Below, in pieces: positions 1 through 5,578 of a stretch of 5,578 nucleotides of DNA. A program made the translations under genes and the position numbers. The notes beneath the pieces were generated by a model, which was not told the origin of the DNA, did no database searches, and saw only the letters and a list, made by a program, of their open reading frames with translations. Where the stretch lies: positions 1 to 5,578 of the forward strand of contig NZ_SJDU01000143.1 of assembly GCF_005518285.1 (NCBI RefSeq), read 5' to 3'. The stretch's first letter is position 1. Each line of letters starts with the position of its first letter. Source of the stretch: Brachyspira catarrhinii (lineage in GTDB: Bacteria; Spirochaetota; Brachyspiria; Brachyspirales; Brachyspiraceae).

Positions 1-55
1 TAACAGAAAATTAATAACGAAAACTATCGAAGAATTAGAAGAATTTGAAAAATGA
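1..55 (+). CDS. C-terminal tail of an unidentified upstream gene (partial, 5' end outside window)
   Basis: Reading from base 2, the only frame that stays open gives NRKLITKTIEELEEFEK followed by TGA at 53-55. The other two frames hit TAA within the first 14 bases. The residues are charged and helix-prone (the run TIEELEEFEK), like the end of a coiled coil or terminal helix, and codon use (GAA, AAA, ACG, ATA) matches the downstream genes. The gene ends 26 bases before the hsdR ATG, with no room for a separate promoter that I can see, so it is probably in the same operon. By context it could be hsdS, hsdM or an accessory gene of the type I system. Seventeen residues are too few to identify the family, so no function is assigned. 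Confidence 0.65.
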   Translation, partial: NRKLITKTIEELEEFEK

Positions 56-64
56 AAATAGTTT

Positions 65-75
65 TTAATTAGGAT
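65..75 (+). promoter_or_regulatory. Ribosome-binding site that fixes the hsdR start at ATG 82
   Basis: AGGA at 71-74 lies 7 bases before ATG 82, a good Shine-Dalgarno distance. An in-frame TTG at 76 would extend the protein by two residues, but it sits one base after the AGGA, too close to be the start. The surrounding 11-base block TTAATTAGGAT recurs at 4031-4041 with exactly the same distance to the ATG of the membrane protein gene, which supports this choice. Confidence 0.75.
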
Positions 76-81
76 TTGAAA

Positions 82-3000
82 ATGCCGAAAGAATATAGCG
101 AAAGATTTTTGCAAGATAAAGTTATTGAACTATTCAAAAATATTGGCTATAAATATTTAAGTCCAGAAGACGCTCTTAAAGAAAGAGGAGGCGATAACGG
201 AAATGTTATTCTTAAAAATATTCTTGAAAATCAAATGAATAAATTTAATTATTTCGTTTACGATGATAAAAAACATAAATTCTCCGAAGAAAACATTAAA
301 CGGGCTATAGACGATTTGGATGTCCCGCTAACAAACGGATATTTAACTGCAAACGAAAAAATAACGGAAAAACTTCTTAAAGGCGAAGGTTATAAAGAAA
401 AAGTCGGAGGCAAAAGCGAAAGTTTTAATATTTATTATATAGATTTTAATAATATCGAAAATAACGCGTTTCATATAACGGAAGAGTTTGAAGTAAAAAG
501 ACAAAATACGGAAGAAAAAGAAAAAACGAGAAGACCAGATTTGGTAATATTTATAAACGGAATACCGCTCGGAATAATAGAACTTAAAAAGGCAAGCGTC
601 AGTATAGACGATGCGATAGAGCAAATGATTAGAAATCAAAACGAGGGAGAGATAAGACGGTTATTTAAATTCTCTCAATTATTACTATGCGCAAATGACG
701 AAAGTATAAAATACGCGACCGCTGGAACGAATAAAAAATTTTATTCCGTTTGGCATAATAAAGAAGATGACGGAAAAATAAAAGAAAAATTAAACGGAAT
801 CATTAAAGACAGAAAGATAGACGAAATAGACATAACATTATATTCGCTATTTGAAAAAGAAAGATTTTTAGATATTTTGGAATATTTTATAATATTTGAC
901 GGAAACGATAAAAAAGTCGCAAGATATAATCAATACTTTGCAATCAAAAAAACTATCAAAAGAATAAATAATATAAGAGACGGAAAAAGAGACGGAGGCG
1001 TTATTTGGCATACGCAGGGAAGCGGAAAAAGTCTCACTATGTCGATGCTTACAAAAATTATATCGAGAAAAATAAAGGGTGCAAAGGTTGTGGTTGTAAC
1101 CGACAGAATAGATTTGGACGAACAAATAAATAAAACTTTTCAAAGCACTTCAATATCCGTTAATAAGGCTAATTCGGGAAAACATTTAGTAAATCTAATA
1201 AAAAATAATAAATCGGTAATAACTACCGTAATAAATAAATTTGAAAAAGCGTTCGATGAAAAAATTAAAATAGATTCTCCCGATATATTCGTTTTGGTTG
1301 ACGAAAGCCATAGAACTCAATACGGAGATTTGGCAAATAAAATGCGAAAAGTTTTTCCAAACGCATGCTATATAGGTTTTACGGGAACGCCATTATATAA
1401 AGCGGAAAAAAGCACGGCTAAAAAATTCGGCGGTTTTATAGATTGCTATACGATAAGAGACGGTTTGCGAGATAAAGTAATCGTTCCTCTGTATTACGAA
1501 AGCAGATTAATAAATTTAAAAATTTTAGACGAAGAAGGCTTGGACGAAAGATACGAATTAATCACTAAAGATTTTACCGAAGAACAAAAAAGCGATTTGC
1601 AAAATAAAAGAGTGAAAGAAAATACTATAAACCAAAACTATAACCGATTGATGAAATTGGCTTCCGATATAACGAAACATTACGAAAAGAATTTGAAAGA
1701 CACGGATTTTAATTCTATGCTTGCCGTTTCAAGCAAATTCCAAGCTTTGAAAATGAAAGAAATTTTTGACGAATATCATAATTTGGAAACCGAAGTTATT
1801 ATATCCTCCGAAGCGTCAGAAAGCGAAGAAGATAAAATTACGGAAAATAAAAAATATGTTTCTAAAAAATGGAAAGAACTTTATGGCAAATATACGAATG
1901 ACGAAAGAAAATATAACGATGAAATAATAAAGAAATTCAAAAGCGGAGATATAGATATACTTATAGTTGTGGACAAACTTTTAACGGGATTTGACGCGCC
2001 GAAAGCCCAAGTTTTATATATGGATAAAGAATTGAAAGACCATGCGCTTTTACAGGCAATAGCACGAGTAAATAGAACTCATGAAGGCAAAGATTTCGGA
2101 ATATTGATAGATTATAGAGGCTTATTAAAAAATTTAGATTTGGCTTTAAATAAATACGATAAACTTGCAAATTACGATTCTGAAGATATAGACGGAGCGG
2201 TTTTCGACTTAAAAGAAAAAATAGAAGAATTCAAAAAGTCCTACAACGAGCTAATAGAATTTTTGCCAGAATTAAAATCGAATAAAACGGATAAATTATC
2301 AATATGCAGAGATTCGCTTTCCGAAAAAGAAAAAAGAGAAAAATTTTATAATCTGTTTTCCAAATATTCCAAACTTTTAAATATTTGTCAATTTAGCGAA
2401 AGTTTTTTAGAAAGTTTTAACGAAGAGGAAATAAAATCTTATAAAGAATTATTTAAATTATGCGTTGATTTGAGAAAAAGTTTAAGATTAAAACATAACG
2501 AGGCGATAGATTTTAAAGAATACGAATCTAAAATGCAAAAATTATACGACACATTTATTGGAACGGAAACTAAAGTAAAAGTTCTTAATCAAATTCCTAA
2601 TATTTTGAGTCAAGATTTTGAAAAAGAAATAGAATGTTTGGGAGATGCAAAAGCTGATGCGATATTAAACGCGGCTAACGATATGATAAAAGAAAAGATG
2701 GAAGAGAATCCCGCTTTCTACGAAAAACTTTCCGAGAAAATAAAACGAATAATAAAAGATTATGAGAGCAAAAGAATAAGCAAAGAGAATTTTTTAAAAG
2801 AAGCGTTAAAAATAAAATTGGAATTAGCGGGAGAAAGTTACGAAGAAAATATTAAATACGATGAAAAAATAAGAGATAATAAATGCGCGAGAGCCGTTTA
2901 CGATAATACGGAAAAATATATTAAAGACAAGGAAACATTAATAGAATTTTCATTATTCGTTGACGAACTTTTTAAATCAAAAAGTAAAAAACCAGATTGG

Positions 3001-3156
3001 CAAGATAGTTCTGATATAATGAAAAGTATAGAAGGCGAAATAGATGATAGATTAAGCGATTTGGAAGACGAAAACAAAATTGAAAAATTGGATAACGAAA
3101 CCGTAATCGATTTTCTACAAATATTAAGAAAAATAGGTTTGAAAGCGTATTCTTAA
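82..3156 (+). CDS. hsdR: Type I restriction enzyme, R (restriction/translocase) subunit HsdR
   Basis: This is the motor and nuclease subunit of a type I restriction-modification complex. It joins HsdM and HsdS, translocates DNA using ATP and cuts unmethylated foreign DNA. From ATG 82 the protein has 1024 residues, a normal length for the family. The N-terminal nuclease domain shows the PD-(D/E)xK site: D153 in RRPD, then E167-L-K169 after the characteristic NGIPLGIIELK stretch. The superfamily 2 motor follows: Walker A QGSGKS (GSGKS at 313-317), motif II DESH (407-410) followed by RTQYG, motif III TGTP (434-437), motif V TGFDAP (635-640) and motif VI QAIARVNR (658-665). The rest, from about 750, is a charged helical region resembling the HsdR C-terminal domain (DUF3387-like), including a P-A-F-Y-E-K-L-S segment. 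There is no frameshift or missing key residue, so it looks functional. DESH replaces the commoner DEAH, a conservative variation. It is followed at 14 bases by a metallopeptidase gene. hsdM and hsdS are presumably upstream, outside the window. Confidence 0.96.
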   Translation: MPKEYSERFLQDKVIELFKNIGYKYLSPEDALKERGGDNGNVILKNILENQMNKFNYFVYDDKKHKFSEENIKRAIDDLDVPLTNGYLTANEKITEKLLKGEGYKEKVGGKSESFNIYYIDFNNIENNAFHITEEFEVKRQNTEEKEKTRRPDLVIFINGIPLGIIELKKASVSIDDAIEQMIRNQNEGEIRRLFKFSQLLLCANDESIKYATAGTNKKFYSVWHNKEDDGKIKEKLNGIIKDRKIDEIDITLYSLFEKERFLDILEYFIIFDGNDKKVARYNQYFAIKKTIKRINNIRDGKRDGGVIWHTQGSGKSLTMSMLTKIISRKIKGAKVVVVTDRIDLDEQINKTFQSTSISVNKANSGKHLVNLIKNNKSVITTVINKFEKAFDEKIKIDSPDIFVLVDESHRTQYGDLANKMRKVFPNACYIGFTGTPLYKAEKSTAKKFGGFIDCYTIRDGLRDKVIVPLYYESRLINLKILDEEGLDERYELITKDFTEEQKSDLQNKRVKENTINQNYNRLMKLASDITKHYEKNLKDTDFNSMLAVSSKFQALKMKEIFDEYHNLETEVIISSEASESEEDKITENKKYVSKKWKELYGKYTNDERKYNDEIIKKFKSGDIDILIVVDKLLTGFDAPKAQVLYMDKELKDHALLQAIARVNRTHEGKDFGILIDYRGLLKNLDLALNKYDKLANYDSEDIDGAVFDLKEKIEEFKKSYNELIEFLPELKSNKTDKLSICRDSLSEKEKREKFYNLFSKYSKLLNICQFSESFLESFNEEEIKSYKELFKLCVDLRKSLRLKHNEAIDFKEYESKMQKLYDTFIGTETKVKVLNQIPNILSQDFEKEIECLGDAKADAILNAANDMIKEKMEENPAFYEKLSEKIKRIIKDYESKRISKENFLKEALKIKLELAGESYEENIKYDEKIRDNKCARAVYDNTEKYIKDKETLIEFSLFVDELFKSKSKKPDWQDSSDIMKSIEGEIDDRLSDLEDENKIEKLDNETVIDFLQILRKIGLKAYS

Positions 3157-3170
3157 ACGGTTAATAATTA

Positions 3171-3869
3171 ATGAACGAAATTATAATAAAATATAAAAGA
3201 ATAAAAAATATATACATAAGAGTAAAACCCGATTTGAATATTCATGTAACCGCTCCGAAAAGAGTAGCAAAAAAATATATAAAAGAAATTATTGAAAAAC
3301 GAAAAGAATGGATTGAAGAGCGAATCGAAACGATGCAAAAAAAGAATATTCATGACATTTCTATTAAAAAACTCGAGGACGGAAACGAAATATTTTATTT
3401 GGGAAAAAGTTATATGCTTAAAACGATAAAAAGCAAAAGAGAAAATATAATACTTGCGGGGAGAATAATGTATATGTATGTCAATATTAAAAACGATTTG
3501 CAAAATAACGAAAACATTAATAAAAGAAAAAAAGAAGTGCTGCTCGATATATGGTATAAAAAAGAAGCGATAAAACTTTTTGACGAATTAATAAAAAAAT
3601 ATTCTTCGTTAATGAATATAAAAGTCGAAACATTTACGGTGAAAAAATTAAAATCAAAATGGGGTTCATGCGATACCGTTAAAAAACATATAGTTTTGAA
3701 TTTGGAATTAATTAAATATCCGATTCATGCGATAGAATATATAATTTTACATGAAATGGCTCATTTAATATATCCGAATCATAGCAAAAATTTTTATAAT
3801 ACTGTCGCTTTATATATGCCCGAATGGAAAAAAGCGAAAATAATACTCGACACTTTTTTTGATATATGA
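3171..3869 (+). CDS. DUF45 / YgjP-like zinc metallopeptidase, operon partner of hsdR
   Basis: This 232-residue, probably cytoplasmic protein has no signal peptide or membrane segment. The N-terminal part has the usual DUF45 pattern: a short beta region with IRVKP (R17) and a VTAP turn (26-29), then a helix ending in RKEWI (W47). The C-terminal part carries the diagnostic KSKWGSC (WGSC at 164-167) and the zinc-binding HEMAH (194-198), with a third likely ligand H204 in NHSKNF, then MPEW (216-219) as in YgjP-type proteins. The catalytic glutamate is E195, so the enzyme looks active. The family is related to the SprT/WLM-type metalloproteases, and its natural substrates are poorly known. The start is fixed by an in-frame TAA at 3165-3167 and by the N-terminal family pattern. 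No Shine-Dalgarno lies in the 14-base gap after hsdR, so translation probably depends on ribosomes finishing hsdR. Genes of this family are often found next to type I hsdR genes (recalled, not checked). A role in processing the restriction enzyme or protein-DNA complexes is inference only. Confidence 0.9.
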   Translation: MNEIIIKYKRIKNIYIRVKPDLNIHVTAPKRVAKKYIKEIIEKRKEWIEERIETMQKKNIHDISIKKLEDGNEIFYLGKSYMLKTIKSKRENIILAGRIMYMYVNIKNDLQNNENINKRKKEVLLDIWYKKEAIKLFDELIKKYSSLMNIKVETFTVKKLKSKWGSCDTVKKHIVLNLELIKYPIHAIEYIILHEMAHLIYPNHSKNFYNTVALYMPEWKKAKIILDTFFDI

Positions 3870-3910
3870 TTCCAATAATTTATTATGTTTAGTTGCGCTT
3901 AAAAGTAATA

Positions 3911-3941
3911 TTGACAAGAAGATTATTTTATATACTATATT
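3911..3941 (+). promoter_or_regulatory. Candidate sigma-70-type promoter for the PgpH-type gene
   Basis: A perfect -35 hexamer TTGACA lies at 3911-3916. The -10 element is ambiguous in the following TATACTATATT run: TACTAT at 3933-3938 gives a 16-base spacer (4 of 6 matches), TATATT at 3936-3941 gives 19 bases (5 of 6), and TATACT at 3931-3936 gives 14 bases (5 of 6, but too short). Any of these would give a leader of roughly 100 bases before ATG 4048. TATA-like strings are common in such AT-rich DNA. The perfect TTGACA and its position between two transcription units are the main support. Confidence 0.5.
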
Positions 3942-3953
3942 ATTTATGAATTT

Positions 3954-4006
3954 TTATCTTAAGTAAGTTTTTAGAAAATTAAAATAAATTCAAAAAATTA
4001 AGATAA
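3954..4006 (+). repeat. 9-base inverted repeat in the leader of the PgpH-type gene
   Basis: TTATCTTAA at 3954-3962 is matched by its reverse complement TTAAGATAA at 3998-4006, separated by 35 bases. Each arm has only one G:C pair and no T run follows directly, so it is unlikely to be a terminator. It could be a weak operator-like palindrome or simply chance in AT-rich sequence. Confidence 0.25.
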
Positions 4007-4030
4007 TTATTTAATATCATAAAAATAAAT

Positions 4031-4041
4031 TTAATTAGGAT
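4031..4041 (+). promoter_or_regulatory. Ribosome-binding site of the PgpH-type gene
   Basis: AGGA at 4037-4040 lies 7 bases before ATG 4048. The 11-base block TTAATTAGGAT is identical to that preceding hsdR (65-75), with the same spacing. This supports ATG 4048 over the later in-frame ATG at 4069 (codon 8), which has no such site. Confidence 0.75.
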
Positions 4042-4047
4042 AATATA

Positions 4048-5578
4048 ATGAATACGAATAAAAAAATAATGAAATCGGTTATAAATAAAACTCCGAATGT
4101 GGAAAAAATAACTCAATTAATTATAGCAGCTCTTTTATATATTTTCACTTTAGTTTTGGTTTTTCCAACATATACGCAAAATATAACGATTCCAGCTATA
4201 GGCGAAATAGTTAACGAACCGCTTACATTGAAACGAACGGTTAGATACGAAAACAAAGAGGAAACAGAAAAACTTATAAATTATTCAAAAGCGAATATAA
4301 GACCAATATTTGAAATGCCGATGATTATAAGAGAAAGGACAATTTCAAACATCGGCGAAGTATTTTCTTTTATTAACGAATCTTCAGAAAAATACTCCGC
4401 AAACGATATTGACGAAGTTTCAAATTTTGTTTCTATAGATGAAATGTATAACGAATTTTCTAAAAAGTTTAATTTGAGCGTTAGCAAATCGGTTTTTTCA
4501 AACGCGATAATAGACAATTTGAATAATTTGGAATACGAAGAAAAAATTAAAGAGACGATAAACGATTTTTTTGAAGCGGGAATAATATCGAGAAGAAATT
4601 TGAACCCCGAAACTTTAAGACTAATTCAAAATAACGGAATATTCGTTTATAAATTTAACGACTCGGTAATAGAAGAAAAAATAGTTCCAAGAAATAGAGT
4701 TCGTTTTTTGGAAGATTTGCGTTCGGAATTAGGCTCTATAATAGGCTCTAAATATAGAGAACTTAACGCTTTCAATATAAATACTCTATCGTCTTTAACA
4801 GGCGCGTTTTTGCAAGATAATTTGATTTACGATTCCGACAGAACTCAAGCGGAAATTGATAAAGTTTCGACAACGGTAGAACCCATTTACACGACTATAA
4901 AAGCGGGTTATCCTATTTTGGAAAAAGGAGAGAGAGTCAACGAAGAAAAAGTAAATTTATTAAGATATATATTAAACGACAATAATTTTTTCAGTTTTAA
5001 TATTACGATTTTGATAGGGCAGATATTTTTTACTTTTCTTTTATTTCTATCTCTCGGATTTATTATTTTTAGATTCAATGTCGATTTTTATACGAATTTC
5101 AAAAACTATTTGCTATTTTGCTTTGAATATATATTTATTATGATTACCGCTTATGTATGCAAAAATTATATATCGAACGGAATTATAAACGAAAATCTGC
5201 CGTTTTATATTTATACTTTTATACCGATGTTTGCAATTTTGAATTCTTTGCTTGGAGCGAGAAGAGGAATATCTTCAATAGTTACTTTATGCGTAACGGT
5301 TTTAGCCGCAAATATGGCTCAAGCGGGAATATTTGAAACTTTTTCGTTATTTATCGGCTCGACTATAGTTTCGATAATTTCAAAAAAGATAGTCAATAGA
5401 AACGGAGTTTTATGGCTCGGCTTTTATTTGGGAATATATTTAAGTTTGATTTCGCTTGTAAATATGTTTTTAACCAACGATATTCATTTTAATTATATTG
5501 TTTTTATACTCTCTTTTACGAGCGGAATGATACAGGCTGTTTTGGTTAAGTCAAGTTTTCCGTATTTTTCGGGTTTTT
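4048..5578 (+). CDS. PgpH-type 7TM membrane protein, probable c-di-AMP phosphodiesterase (partial, 3' end outside window)
   Basis: The first 510 codons are open and run off the window with no stop. The order of parts matches the 7TMR-HD (PgpH) family. There is a short cytoplasmic N-terminus and one transmembrane helix at about 21-39. An extracytoplasmic 7TMR-HDED-like domain of about 270 residues follows, opening with a conserved-looking IGEIVNEPL segment and closing with KAGYPILEKGERV (285-297), the G-x-x-I-x-x-K-G-E signature of the family. Seven transmembrane helices then cluster at about 319-341, 353-371, 385-402, 407-424, 432-445, 452-471 and 483-500. In characterised members a cytoplasmic HD domain comes next and hydrolyses cyclic di-AMP to pApA. 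That domain, normally about 200 residues, would start just past the window edge, so catalytic competence cannot be judged. It probably has its own promoter at 3911-3941. Codon use matches the restriction genes. It is most likely a housekeeping or signalling gene adjacent to the operon, not a defence component. Confidence 0.88.
   Translation, partial: MNTNKKIMKSVINKTPNVEKITQLIIAALLYIFTLVLVFPTYTQNITIPAIGEIVNEPLTLKRTVRYENKEETEKLINYSKANIRPIFEMPMIIRERTISNIGEVFSFINESSEKYSANDIDEVSNFVSIDEMYNEFSKKFNLSVSKSVFSNAIIDNLNNLEYEEKIKETINDFFEAGIISRRNLNPETLRLIQNNGIFVYKFNDSVIEEKIVPRNRVRFLEDLRSELGSIIGSKYRELNAFNINTLSSLTGAFLQDNLIYDSDRTQAEIDKVSTTVEPIYTTIKAGYPILEKGERVNEEKVNLLRYILNDNNFFSFNITILIGQIFFTFLLFLSLGFIIFRFNVDFYTNFKNYLLFCFEYIFIMITAYVCKNYISNGIINENLPFYIYTFIPMFAILNSLLGARRGISSIVTLCVTVLAANMAQAGIFETFSLFIGSTIVSIISKKIVNRNGVLWLGFYLGIYLSLISLVNMFLTNDIHFNYIVFILSFTSGMIQAVLVKSSFPYFSGF

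Larger units (their letters stand above)
3870..4047 (+). other. Intergenic region between the restriction operon and the PgpH-type gene
   Basis: These 178 bases are strongly AT-rich and contain no credible reading frame or RNA gene. They hold a promoter candidate (3911-3941), a weak 9-base inverted repeat (3954-4006) and a ribosome-binding site (4037-4040), each listed separately. I could not find a GC-rich stem followed by a T run, so no intrinsic terminator can be supported for the upstream operon, and some read-through into the next gene is possible. Confidence 0.7.

Noticed and set aside
52..72. A six-codon frame beginning with ATG at 52 (ATGA overlap with the upstream stop) and ending TAG at 70-72, overlapping the hsdR ribosome-binding site.
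   Set aside because: It has no ribosome-binding site of its own and is short enough to be chance in this sequence, so a leader-peptide role is not supported.
76..78. TTG as the hsdR start codon.
   Set aside because: It sits one base after the AGGA at 71-74. ATG 82 has the proper 7-base spacing, shared with the gene at 4048.
343..1143. Open frames on the - strand at 343-639 and 868-1143 (and similarly at 1961-2170, 3168-3503 and 4281-4517).
   Set aside because: All lie opposite strongly supported genes and encode F/Y/I-rich strings typical of the antisense of lysine- and glutamate-rich coding sequence. They have no recognisable motif.
1300..1311. Motif II of HsdR reads DESH rather than DEAH, considered as a possible defect.
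   Set aside because: The catalytic D and E and the H are kept, the following RTQYG is family-typical, and the third position of this motif varies among type I enzymes.
3854..3900. T7 run at the end of the peptidase gene as part of an intrinsic terminator.
   Set aside because: The run lies before the stop codon and no stable stem precedes it. The GCGC at about 3895-3898 has no matching arm nearby.
3337..4066. Seven-base homopolymers (A7 at 3337-3343, 3593-3599 and 4060-4066; T7 at 3854-3860) as phase-variation tracts.
   Set aside because: Runs of seven A or T are expected by chance in sequence of this AT content, all reading frames are intact, and no longer tract or repeat unit is present.

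Overview
The window is very AT-rich: a hand count of the first 600 bases gives about 28.5% G+C. All recognisable genes lie on the + strand. Isoleucine ATA, arginine AGA, and lysine/glutamate AAA/GAA dominate codon use, and starts are preceded by a short AGGA ribosome-binding site. This composition, together with a membrane c-di-AMP-hydrolase-type gene, fits a low-GC anaerobe, with a Brachyspira-like spirochaete as my best guess. No marker gene proves this, and a low-GC Firmicute or another AT-rich group remains possible.

Region 1 (1-3869) is the distal end of a restriction-modification operon. It opens with the last 17 codons of an unidentified gene, presumably another operon member such as hsdM or hsdS. 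After a 26-base gap comes a complete hsdR (82-3156), the restriction and DNA-translocation subunit of a type I system. It has an intact PD-(D/E)xK nuclease site and a full set of superfamily 2 helicase motifs. After only 14 more bases comes a complete DUF45/YgjP-like zinc metallopeptidase (3171-3869), which appears to be co-transcribed and translationally dependent on hsdR. The methylation and specificity subunits are not in the window.

Region 2 (3870-4047) is a 178-base intergenic gap. It holds a plausible sigma-70-type promoter (perfect TTGACA at 3911), a weak inverted repeat, and a clear ribosome-binding site for the next gene. I see no convincing intrinsic terminator for the restriction operon.

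Region 3 (4048-5578) is the first 510 codons of a PgpH-type membrane protein that runs off the window. It has one N-terminal transmembrane helix, an external 7TMR-HDED-type domain, and seven clustered transmembrane helices. The cytoplasmic HD phosphohydrolase domain expected next lies beyond the end. It is probably an independent chromosomal gene involved in cyclic-di-AMP turnover rather than part of the defence operon.

Nothing in the window looks like a completely new system. The most interesting element is the tight pairing of hsdR with a metallopeptidase, which suggests an accessory proteolytic role that the sequence alone cannot define.
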